Shown piece by piece: positions 25,416 through 33,002 of a DNA stretch of 64,000 bases (the stretch's first letter is position 1; every line of letters begins with the position of its first letter). The notes under the pieces were generated by a model that saw only the letters and a list, made by a program, of their open reading frames with translations, was not told the DNA's origin and did no database searches. A program made the translations under genes and the position numbers. Origin of the DNA: CBINFS01 sp966250015 (GTDB lineage: Bacteria; Bacteroidota; Rhodothermia; Rhodothermales; DASSAV01); assembly GCA_966250015.1 (NCBI GenBank), contig CBINFS010000005.1, positions 62,001 to 126,000 on the forward strand, given 5' to 3'.

Positions 25416-27749
25416 ATGCGTCTGCTTACGCTTTGCTGGCTGGTCGTCCTGTCCATTTTTGTTTACACGGTACACCCGGCGCATGCTCAATCCCGAGGCG
25501 ACCGATCGCGTGAGGAGACGCGCGAGCTGGTCAGGCGTCTCGATCAGGAGCGTACGCGCGAAGCGGGAGCCTTTGCTGCAAGGCAACGTCTCCCGATGCG
25601 ATATCGCCAGCCTAACGGCCGCTACGTTCAGCTCATTGACGTCCGGAACGGAAGACCGGTCTACGTTACCGCGCACAATCGCGTAGCCGCAGCGATAACG
25701 CACACACAAGCACTTTATCCTGGCCACGTCCTAGGCCTGAACCTCACCGGCGCCGGTCTGAAGATGGGCATTTGGGATGAAGGACACGCCTTCACGGAGC
25801 ATCAGGAGTTTACGGACCGTGTGCAGACTCTGGATTCAGGCACCCCAAGCGATCACTCGACGCACGTCGCCGGCACCCTTATCGCCAAAGGAATCGTCCA
25901 GGATGCGCAGGGTATGGCATACGACGCCAGTCTCGTTTCCTTCCAGTGGGATAACGACGCGTCGGAAATGGAAGCCGAAGCCAGGAGCGGACTGCTACTC
26001 TCCAACCATTCATACGGAATCATTGCCGGCTGGTACTTCGGGGACATCGAGGGAACAGGTCGTGATCAGTGGTACTGGTTCGGTGACGAAGCGGTCAGCG
26101 CCGAAGAAGACTATGCTTTCGGCCGCTATGATACGGAAGCCGTCCTTTATGACGGTGTTACCTTTGCAAATCCTTATTACCTCCCGGTGATTGCGGCAGG
26201 AAATGACCGCGGTGATACAGGACCGAAAAACGGCACATTTCGGATGCTCGATCGGGAAGGCAACTGGGTCTCCAGCCAGTCGTCCACCAAGTTCATACCC
26301 CGTGACGGAGGACCTGACGGATATGACTCCATAGCTGGGGCTGCGGTGGCGAAAAATGTATTGACCGTCGGCTCCATCGGAACGGACCAGAACGGTAATT
26401 ACCGGATCAGCCCCTTTAGCAGCTTCGGCCCAGTTGATGATGGACGAATCAAGCCGGACATCGTTGGTTTAGGTGAAAACGTCTTCAGCTCGTCGATTCG
26501 AGGGCAAAAGATTGGTGATGGCATTTACGACTGGATGACGGGCACCTCGATGGCCGCACCAAACGTCGCCGGCTCATTGTTACTGCTTCAGCAGTATTAC
26601 CATCAAATGAACGGTACCTTCATGCGGGCAGCAACCTTGAAAGGCCTTGCCATCCATACCGCAACCGATATGGGGCCAGAGGGGCCGGATTACCAGTACG
26701 GATGGGGTCTGCTCGACATTGAAAAGGCAGCCCGTCAGATCACATCCTCCCGACTGAATCCAATCTCGATCCACGAAAATGAGCTGGAAAACGGCTTCAC
26801 GTTCTTGCGAACCCTCGTCGTCTCGGAACCGGGCCCGCTACGAGTCACGCTATCCTGGACGGATCGTCCGGCCTCGGTCATGTCGACACTTCTCGACGAG
26901 CGCTCATCCCGGCTCCGAAACGACCTCGACCTCCGACTGATCAATACGAAAACTGGTGAGACGCACTTCCCCTTCATTCTCGACCCTGAAAATCCTGATC
27001 GGCCGGCTGGGACAGGTGATAATTTTGTGGATCCGGTCGAACAGATCCTGATCCCCCACGCCGAGCCGGGAACGTACACCCTGACGGTAACTCACAAAGG
27101 CCAGCTCGTCGGTGGCGAGAGCCAACCTTTTTCTATCCTGGCCAGCGGCGCCTCCGACGCCATGCAGATCGTCTCTGTGGGAAATCTCGATGCCAGCAGC
27201 ACAGTCGATCAGGTCATCCTTAACTGGAACACGTTCTTCGAGCGTGAGATTGGTTCCTTTCAGATCGAACGTACACCCATTCGTATGGGGATTAACTCGG
27301 ATAAAGAGTTCGGCTCACCGGTGATCGTTGGTACGATCGAGGCGGCCGGATCTTCGGAAGAAGAGCGATCCTATACGTTCCAGGACAACTCGGTGCTCTC
27401 CGGCAGGTATCTCTATCGAATCATTTACAACAGCGGAAGCATACCGTACGTGACGTCTGAGCTGGAGGTGCTCGTGCCGACACCGGAGCGATTTGCTACC
27501 GTTGCCAATTATCCCAATCCGTTCTCCGAAAGCACCACCATCGTGCTCGATCTACCTGATCCTCGTACGCTTAAAGTCGAAGTGTACGACATCCTGGGGA
27601 GGCGGGTAGCGGAGGTGCTCGACTCGGCATTACCGGCAGGCCGCCACCAGCTGCCCGTAGACGCGTCGGGATGGCCCGCCGGGAGTTATTTCGCCCGTAT
27701 CACCACGCGAAGCGGCGTCATTACACACCAGATGATTGTCGTACGTTAG
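25416..27749 (+). CDS. Secreted S8 (subtilisin-like) peptidase with type IX sorting domain
   Basis: A 777-aa exported serine protease. The signal peptide is residues 1-25 (ending AHAQS). The triad is Asp121 (GIWDEG), His150 (HSTHVAGT) and Ser378 (GTSMAAPNVAG), with the oxyanion Asn263 in AAGNDRGD. A beta-rich P-domain-like region follows (about 455-590, containing VTLSWTDRPAS and NDLDLRLI), as in the KP-43 group. The C-terminal 80 residues, from ANYPNPFSESTTI to the end, are a type A T9SS sorting domain (YDILGRRV, LPAGRHQLPVDASG, PAGSYFARI). It is probably secreted or held at the cell surface. TACTTTTG at 25333-25340 resembles the Bacteroidota -7 element, but no well-spaced -33 box is seen. 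Confidence 0.93.
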   Translation: MRLLTLCWLVVLSIFVYTVHPAHAQSRGDRSREETRELVRRLDQERTREAGAFAARQRLPMRYRQPNGRYVQLIDVRNGRPVYVTAHNRVAAAITHTQALYPGHVLGLNLTGAGLKMGIWDEGHAFTEHQEFTDRVQTLDSGTPSDHSTHVAGTLIAKGIVQDAQGMAYDASLVSFQWDNDASEMEAEARSGLLLSNHSYGIIAGWYFGDIEGTGRDQWYWFGDEAVSAEEDYAFGRYDTEAVLYDGVTFANPYYLPVIAAGNDRGDTGPKNGTFRMLDREGNWVSSQSSTKFIPRDGGPDGYDSIAGAAVAKNVLTVGSIGTDQNGNYRISPFSSFGPVDDGRIKPDIVGLGENVFSSSIRGQKIGDGIYDWMTGTSMAAPNVAGSLLLLQQYYHQMNGTFMRAATLKGLAIHTATDMGPEGPDYQYGWGLLDIEKAARQITSSRLNPISIHENELENGFTFLRTLVVSEPGPLRVTLSWTDRPASVMSTLLDERSSRLRNDLDLRLINTKTGETHFPFILDPENPDRPAGTGDNFVDPVEQILIPHAEPGTYTLTVTHKGQLVGGESQPFSILASGASDAMQIVSVGNLDASSTVDQVILNWNTFFEREIGSFQIERTPIRMGINSDKEFGSPVIVGTIEAAGSSEEERSYTFQDNSVLSGRYLYRIIYNSGSIPYVTSELEVLVPTPERFATVANYPNPFSESTTIVLDLPDPRTLKVEVYDILGRRVAEVLDSALPAGRHQLPVDASGWPAGSYFARITTRSGVITHQMIVVR

Positions 27750-27847
27750 GGCACACCTTATCTTGAGATTAATCTCGGTTCAGGTATTCATCGATTCATT
27801 TGGGTAGCACAGCCGTCACCTTCACCCGTTGAGGCCGGTATCTGGTT

Positions 27848-28426
27848 ATGGATTTCGAAACCCTCACGACGCTTCTACTGATTTTTCTATACATCCTTTT
27901 CCAGTTCGCCGGAAAGTCCAAAAAAACAGGCAAAAAACCGGTCCCCGGTGCGCCCACGCCGACACCGAGCCAGCCGCAGCCTTGGGATGAACTGCAACGA
28001 GCCCTTGAGGAAATCAGAGGGCGACTACAACCTGCCGAACCCGTTGAGGAGCCTGCCCCGGTTAGCCAGACGGAGAACGGCCGTTTAGCAGAAGAAAGCC
28101 TGGAACGCCGTACTGCAACATTTGACGGAGAGCCCCTCCGTGCAACCGAGCAGCCCACTCTATCACGAAAGACGCTGGAAGAGCCTTCACGCCCAATTTT
28201 TGAGACGCCACAGCGCCAGTTGCCGCTGGAGGGGCCGACACGAACGGTAAGACCCCAGGCAGTTCCTTCAAGAATCGAGAGGCCGTCAGCCCCTACAGAA
28301 CGACCCGCTACGCAAAGAATACAGTCAGCAGATATTACCCGGCGCCTTCTTGACCCCAAGAACGCCCGAGAAGCGTTTATCCTGTCGGAAGTATTCGGCG
28401 CCCCGATAAGCAGACGAAGAAGGTGA
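27848..28426 (+). CDS. Hypothetical membrane-anchored protein with conserved C-terminal motif
   Basis: A 192-aa protein with an N-terminal membrane helix (TLLLIFLYILFQFAG), a basic stretch (KSKKTGKKP), a long proline, glutamate and arginine-rich low-complexity region, and a C-terminal block DPKNAREAFILSEVFGAPIS. That end resembles the REAxxLSExxGxP motif I recall from hypothetical Bacteroidota proteins. The middle is likely disordered. Function unknown. Confidence 0.65.
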   Translation: MDFETLTTLLLIFLYILFQFAGKSKKTGKKPVPGAPTPTPSQPQPWDELQRALEEIRGRLQPAEPVEEPAPVSQTENGRLAEESLERRTATFDGEPLRATEQPTLSRKTLEEPSRPIFETPQRQLPLEGPTRTVRPQAVPSRIERPSAPTERPATQRIQSADITRRLLDPKNAREAFILSEVFGAPISRRRR

Positions 28427-28433
28427 AGGGCTC

Positions 28434-28916
28434 CTAGATCGCATCGAGATTCTCTTCGGCCGGTCCCTTTTTGAAAATCGATGCGCCGATGGCCCCACCC
28501 AGAACCCCCAGCAATGTCGCCAGCAAGGCTGAGAATACAAAAGCGCCTACGAGAAAGGCAGGCGACGTAACCATGCTTGCAATCTGATCTGCCTGCTCAG
28601 GATCCATCATCCTCGACTGGAGAGCCTGCTCGATGGCTTCCGCCATTCCTGGTGTGAGCCCGAGCTGGGATAGTATGAAGGCTATTAGCTGCGCCACAAC
28701 CGCGGCGACGATCCCGGCCAGCGCACCCATTCCCGCACCTTTCCCTCCGGTGATCGTGAGCTGATGGGTAGACGTATAGTGCCACACCGCAAGCAATCCC
28801 GCCCCAACGTACGCGAGACAGGCCAGGCAGTTTACAACAGGAATCAAGGAGAGCAGAGAAGCCAGAACACCCGTAGCAACACCGCTCAGAATGATTGAAT
28901 GGGTTTTCGTGGGCAT
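28434..28916 (-). CDS. Hypothetical membrane protein with four helices
   Basis: A 160-aa protein with hydrophobic segments near residues 8-30, 33-45, 62-85 and 118-145, the last followed by FKKGPAEENLDAI. Glycine-rich pairs (GAGMGALAG, GVLGGAIGAS) suggest tight helix packing, and CLACLAYVGAG resembles the N-terminal part of DUF5683/Yip1-like small membrane proteins, without firm assignment. It ends 7 bases from the convergent hypothetical gene. Function unknown. Confidence 0.6.
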   Translation of the reverse strand: MPTKTHSIILSGVATGVLASLLSLIPVVNCLACLAYVGAGLLAVWHYTSTHQLTITGGKGAGMGALAGIVAAVVAQLIAFILSQLGLTPGMAEAIEQALQSRMMDPEQADQIASMVTSPAFLVGAFVFSALLATLLGVLGGAIGASIFKKGPAEENLDAI

Positions 28917-29003
28917 GGGTGGAAAATGGAGAGTCTGAAGATTCGGTTTTCAAGCCAAAATAGAGATGGCCGATCCAAAAGGAAACGGGAAAGGCTGATT
29001 CTT

Positions 29004-29588
29004 TTATTCTGTACCTTCCTCGATCGACAGCTCCTGCGGTCTGAGTACCGTCCGTCTACCTGGTCGGATCTTACCGTTTTCTGAGAGCGCCCGCGCCGCC
29101 ATGTACCCGGCAATCAGCCCAAAAACGAATCCAGTCACTACCCTGGAATACACCGTATTATTCCACAGCCCAAAAATCTCGGCCAGCCAGTCGGCGCCTG
29201 CCGGGGCCAGCGCGGCAACGAGCAGTATCCCGCCATACCTGCCGGGATCGCGAAAGCGCCGTCCCCAAAGAGGAAACGTCATTACACCAATCCACAGCCC
29301 TGCGTAGATCCCGGTGCAGCGATGGCATACCGCCATTGGCGCCCCGTGCAGGTGAAAGGTGCGGTCCACAATCTGGTGACAGACGGCCGAGAAACCGGCC
29401 ATCACGAATGAACGGAGCGGCTCCCCGACCAATGGAGGCAAGAAGACGGCAATGAGCAGGGAACTGGTGACCAGCACCGCCAACCACCACCCGTAATGAC
29501 CGCGTCTCGGGGAAGAGTGCTTCTCCAGCGAGGTGTAAACCGACTGCTTAAGGTAGGCTGGCCGTGTTTGAGGTGATTCCTGCGCCAT
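29004..29588 (-). CDS. DUF2085 membrane protein
   Basis: A 194-aa inner-membrane protein with four to five helices. The signature is AVCHQIVDRTFHLHG followed by MAVCHRCTGIYAGLWIG, the Cys/His-rich pattern of DUF2085 (CHQ then C-x-R-C-T-G-I-Y). These residues suggest a metal or redox site, but the family has no known function. The C-terminal tail is charged. It is upstream of the four-helix protein on the same strand and diverges from groES. Confidence 0.88.
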   Translation of the reverse strand: MAQESPQTRPAYLKQSVYTSLEKHSSPRRGHYGWWLAVLVTSSLLIAVFLPPLVGEPLRSFVMAGFSAVCHQIVDRTFHLHGAPMAVCHRCTGIYAGLWIGVMTFPLWGRRFRDPGRYGGILLVAALAPAGADWLAEIFGLWNNTVYSRVVTGFVFGLIAGYMAARALSENGKIRPGRRTVLRPQELSIEEGTE

Positions 29589-29661
29589 TACACCAAAGGT
29601 AAAAATCGTTTCAAAGCGATTGCTTGACCGGGAACTTGTTGGTAATGTATTTTGTTCGTCG

Positions 29662-29688
29662 TTAGCACTCGTCAGGTTAGAGTGCTAA
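29662..29688. promoter_or_regulatory. CIRCE operator upstream of groESL
   Basis: A perfect CIRCE element: TTAGCACTC, nine bases, GAGTGCTAA. It is the binding site for the heat-shock repressor HrcA (gene not in this window) and lies 68 bases before the groES start. Confidence 0.97.
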
Positions 29689-29740
29689 CAATCACCTCGA
29701 ATCATTTCTTTCTGTCTAGTTTCGTTCAACGATTCCTTTG

Positions 29741-29746
29741 AGGAGG
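29741..29746 (+). promoter_or_regulatory. Strong ribosome binding site of groES
   Basis: AGGAGG lies 10 bases before the groES ATG. Such a complete Shine-Dalgarno is rare in this window, where most genes have none. Confidence 0.85.
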
Positions 29747-29756
29747 ATAGTAAAAC

Positions 29757-30050
29757 ATGACGAGCATTAAACCACTCAGTGACCGGGTTGTCGTCAAGCC
29801 TGAGCCCGCTGAAGAGAAGACCTCCAGTGGCCTTTACATCCCCGACACGGCGAAGGAGAAGCCGCAGCGGGGTAAAGTGATCGCCGTAGGAGAGGGCCGC
29901 TACGAGAACGGCACCAAAATCTCCATGACCGTCAAGGAGGGTGATACCGTCCTTTACGGGAAGTACTCCGGCACGGAAGTTACGCTCGATGGGGAAGAAT
30001 ACCTGATCATGCGCGAAACTGACATCCTCGGCATCGTTCAGTCGAAGTAA
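29757..30050 (+). CDS. groES: Co-chaperonin GroES
   Basis: Forms the heptameric lid of the GroEL chamber. The 97-aa protein matches the family from end to end: IKPLSDRVVVKPEPAEEKT at the N-terminus, the mobile loop SSGLYIPDTAKEKPQRG, GDTVLYGKYSGTEV, and EEYLIMRETDILGI at the C-terminus. It is followed after 50 bases by groEL. The CIRCE element upstream implies HrcA control. Confidence 0.98.
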   Translation: MTSIKPLSDRVVVKPEPAEEKTSSGLYIPDTAKEKPQRGKVIAVGEGRYENGTKISMTVKEGDTVLYGKYSGTEVTLDGEEYLIMRETDILGIVQSK

Positions 30051-30100
30051 TCACCCCAATTCCAGGTTGTAGAAAATCAAGCATATCATAGTACACTAAC

Positions 30101-31726
30101 ATGGCAAAAAACATCATTTTCGATGCGGAAGCGCGTTCCTCCCTGAAAAGGGGTGTTGATACGCTGGCAAACGCAGTGAAAGTCACCCTCGGCCCGAAAG
30201 GCCGTAACGTGATCATCGAGAAGAAATTCGGTGCTCCCACCGTCACGAAAGACGGTGTAACGGTTGCCAAAGAGATAGAGCTGGAAGACAAGCTCGAGAA
30301 CGTCGGCGCCCAGATGGTCAAGGAAGTCGCCTCCAAGACGAGCGACGTTGCCGGTGACGGCACCACGACGGCCACCGTGCTGGCTCAGGCCATCATCACC
30401 TCCGGTCTGAAAAATGTCACGGCTGGCGCCAACCCGATGGACCTGAAGCGCGGTATCGACAAGGCGGTCGAGGCGGTCGTCGCCAGCCTCCGCGAGCAGA
30501 GCCGCGAGATCCAGGATAAGCAGGAGATCGCCCAGGTCGCAGCCATCTCGGCAAACAACGACCCCGACATCGGAAACCTGATCGCCGACGCGTTCGACAA
30601 AGTCGGCAAGGACGGCGTCATCACCGTTGAGGAAGCCAAGGGAACGGAGACGACGCTCGAGGTCGTCGAGGGTATGCAGTTCGACCGCGGCTACCTCTCG
30701 CCCTACTTCGTCACGAATCCGGACAACATGGAGGCCGTGCTCGAGGACGCCTTCGTCCTGATCCATGACAAGAAGATCAGCGCGATGAAAGACCTCCTCC
30801 CGATCCTCGAGAAGGTTGCCCAGATGGGTTCGCCGCTGCTCATCGTCGCTGAAGACATCGAGGGTGAGGCGCTCGCCACGCTCGTCGTGAACAAGCTCCG
30901 TGGCACCCTCAAAGTGGCCGCCGTCAAGGCTCCTGGCTTTGGTGACCGCCGCAAGGCCATGCTCGAAGACATCGCGATCCTCACCGGTGGCACCGTCATC
31001 TCTGAGGAGAAAGGCTATCGCCTTGAGAACGCGACCGTCAACTACCTCGGCCGTGCCAAGCGGATCGTCATCGACAAAGACACGACCACCATCGTCGACG
31101 GCGCCGGCGACAGCGACCAGATCAAGGCTCGCGCCAACCAGATCCGGCAGCAGATCGAGACCACCACGTCCGACTACGATCGCGAGAAACTGCAAGAGCG
31201 TCTTGCGAAGCTCTCCGGCGGTGTCGCCGTCCTGAAGATCGGCGCCTCCACGGAGCCTGAGATGAAGGAGAAGAAAGCCCGCGTCGAGGACGCCCTCCAC
31301 GCTACGCGTGCTGCCGTAGAGGAAGGCATCATCCCGGGTGGCGGTGTTGCATACATCCGCGCACTCGATTCGCTCGACAAGCTCAACCTGGAGAACGAAG
31401 ACCAGCAGATCGGCGTCTCCATCATCCGCCGGGCGCTCGAAGAGCCGCTCCGTCAGATCGTTGTCAACGCCGGAGTTGAGGGTTCAATCGTCGTCCAAAA
31501 GGTACGCGAGTCCAACGGAGACTTCGGTTTCAACGCGCAAACCGAAAAGTACTGCAACATGATCGAGGAAGGCGTCATCGACCCGACCAAGGTTGCCCGC
31601 ACCGCACTCGAGAATGCGGCCTCCGTTGCAAGCCTGTTGCTCACCACCGAGGCCATCGTGGCCGACAAGCCGGAAGAAAAGCAATCCGGCCCCGCAATGC
31701 CTCCGGGCGGCGGAATGGACTTCTAA
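30101..31726 (+). CDS. groEL: Chaperonin GroEL
   Basis: ATP-driven folding chamber of 60-kDa subunits. The 541-aa protein has KVTLGPKGRNVIIEKKFG, the nucleotide-binding GDGTTTATVLAQ, the apical-domain KAPGFGDRRKAMLEDIA and the signature AAVEEGIIPGGGVA. It ends in the short tail MPPGGGMDF. No truncation is seen. It is the second gene of the heat-shock operon and is closed by a strong terminator. The DNA here is more GC-rich and codon-biased than its neighbours, as expected for a highly expressed gene. Confidence 0.99.
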   Translation: MAKNIIFDAEARSSLKRGVDTLANAVKVTLGPKGRNVIIEKKFGAPTVTKDGVTVAKEIELEDKLENVGAQMVKEVASKTSDVAGDGTTTATVLAQAIITSGLKNVTAGANPMDLKRGIDKAVEAVVASLREQSREIQDKQEIAQVAAISANNDPDIGNLIADAFDKVGKDGVITVEEAKGTETTLEVVEGMQFDRGYLSPYFVTNPDNMEAVLEDAFVLIHDKKISAMKDLLPILEKVAQMGSPLLIVAEDIEGEALATLVVNKLRGTLKVAAVKAPGFGDRRKAMLEDIAILTGGTVISEEKGYRLENATVNYLGRAKRIVIDKDTTTIVDGAGDSDQIKARANQIRQQIETTTSDYDREKLQERLAKLSGGVAVLKIGASTEPEMKEKKARVEDALHATRAAVEEGIIPGGGVAYIRALDSLDKLNLENEDQQIGVSIIRRALEEPLRQIVVNAGVEGSIVVQKVRESNGDFGFNAQTEKYCNMIEEGVIDPTKVARTALENAASVASLLLTTEAIVADKPEEKQSGPAMPPGGGMDF

Positions 31727-31748
31727 ACGAACCGTTTAGATCATAAAG

Positions 31749-31786
31749 AAGGGGTGGGGCAACTATAACGTTCCCCACCCCTTTTT
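31749..31786 (+). terminator. Rho-independent terminator of groESL
   Basis: AAGGGGTGGGG (31749-31759) pairs with CCCCACCCCTT (31773-31783) and is followed by a T run. Confidence 0.95.
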
Positions 31787-32138
31787 CACGTCTTTCCACG
31801 AAGGGTCGAAGACTATCCGCGATGACTATTTGGAACAAGGCTGACCGGAGGAAAGAAGGTTAACAGTGGTGAAACTGTCAACTAAAACGTCATCTCCGTA
31901 TAGTCAGAGATCCAGGAAACGATCGCCCATGGCACTGACTTTTAGATAAGCCGCACGGTTGCATGGTTTCAGGCTCGGAGGCCGGAATGACGTATTGGAA
32001 AGAGATAGAATTGTCGATTAGGCCCCGCCTTCGAGTTGTTTTCTTCCACTCTTTCCAATAAACATCAGCGGAAATCTGGAGCCATCTGCGGATTGCAGTT
32101 CAGTTTCCTCTTCGTGCCTTCGCGTTCGAAAAAGCCAC
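31787..32138. repeat. Gene-free stretch with a perfect 12-bp inverted repeat
   Basis: No gene is supported here. TATTGGAAAGAG (31993-32004) is repeated exactly inverted as CTCTTTCCAATA (32049-32060) across 44 bases. A small hairpin GTTAACAGT/ACTGTCAAC lies at 31859-31882. There is no T tract, so these are not obvious terminators; a structured RNA or a mobile-element remnant is possible. Confidence 0.6.
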
Positions 32139-32963
32139 TTAGCCGTGCTTTTTCCCGTACCCGCCGTAATTCGCGAGCGCTGGAACTTCGAGGGCGTTCA
32201 TCATTGCGTTGATGAGGTCCTCTTCATTATCGAGGAAGAAGCCGTCTGCATTGGCGATCTGCACCAGATCGTTCAGTGCAGCCATGCGTTGCTCCTCGGG
32301 GAGATGTTCTTTGATGAAGGATATGGATTCGTCCAGAGTAGAGCGGTCGGAGCCGTGGGAATAACGCTCTTTCGCTTCTTCGTAGATGTCTTCAATGTCT
32401 TCTTCGCTCAGTCGCGGCTGCCATTCGCGAAGCTTTTTCAACATGATCCGCCTCTCTTGCTCATCCAGCTCGTTGTCAGCCCCGTGCGCAAGTACGAGAA
32501 AGATAAAGGCCAGATGATGCAATACCGTCCATTTCCCACGATCTAACTTCTGTTTTACAGTTACGGCGCCTTCACTTTGCAGATTCGGTAGGACGATTCC
32601 CCAGCACTCCGCCAGACCACCCAGGAAACCCCACTCGTCATCCAGTATGACACCGTCCGCTTCAGCTATTCGAATGAGATCTTGAAGGACTCCTTCACAC
32701 TCTTCCGGAGATAGCAGATTCCGAAGCGCCATCATGGCCTGCGTGGCCAGCTCCATGTTGTTCTGCGTTTGCTGGTATACGGCGAGCGCGTCGAGAATGG
32801 CGTCTCGGATTTCCGACCGATCTATAGTCCGATATCGGGCGTGGAGACTATCAATGATGGTCTCCATTTCACGATCGGTCAGGTAACAATCCGTACCATG
32901 TGCCATGGTCAGGTAGAGGAATGTGAGGTTCCGCACCTGGCTGCGGATGCTGGGCGTAAGCAT
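32139..32963 (-). CDS. Tandem TerB-like domain protein
   Basis: A 274-aa, all-helical, acidic cytosolic protein made of two related halves. FLYLTMAHGTDCYLTDREME (about 15-34) matches FIFLVLAHGADNELDEQERR in the second half. LQDLIRIAEADGVILDDEWG likewise matches LNDLVQIANADGFFLDNEED. The ADGxxxxxE pattern is that of TerB/tellurite-resistance-like helical domains, which may bind metal. No other ter gene is present. It starts 39 bases after the PAS histidine kinase, so the two are probably co-transcribed and functionally linked. Role unknown. Confidence 0.78.
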   Translation of the reverse strand: MLTPSIRSQVRNLTFLYLTMAHGTDCYLTDREMETIIDSLHARYRTIDRSEIRDAILDALAVYQQTQNNMELATQAMMALRNLLSPEECEGVLQDLIRIAEADGVILDDEWGFLGGLAECWGIVLPNLQSEGAVTVKQKLDRGKWTVLHHLAFIFLVLAHGADNELDEQERRIMLKKLREWQPRLSEEDIEDIYEEAKERYSHGSDRSTLDESISFIKEHLPEEQRMAALNDLVQIANADGFFLDNEEDLINAMMNALEVPALANYGGYGKKHG

Positions 32964-33002
32964 TTCGGGTTTGTTCTCCTTTTGGGCGGCCCCGGTCTTG
33001 CG

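Noticed and set aside
30086..31300. 404-aa open frame antisense to groEL
   Set aside because: It is a mirror of the codon pattern of a highly expressed GC-rich gene, has low-complexity composition and resembles no protein family; groEL on the other strand is certain.
32139..32963. Tellurite resistance locus
   Set aside because: Only TerB-like domains are present; TerC, TerD and the other ter genes are absent, so resistance is not supported.
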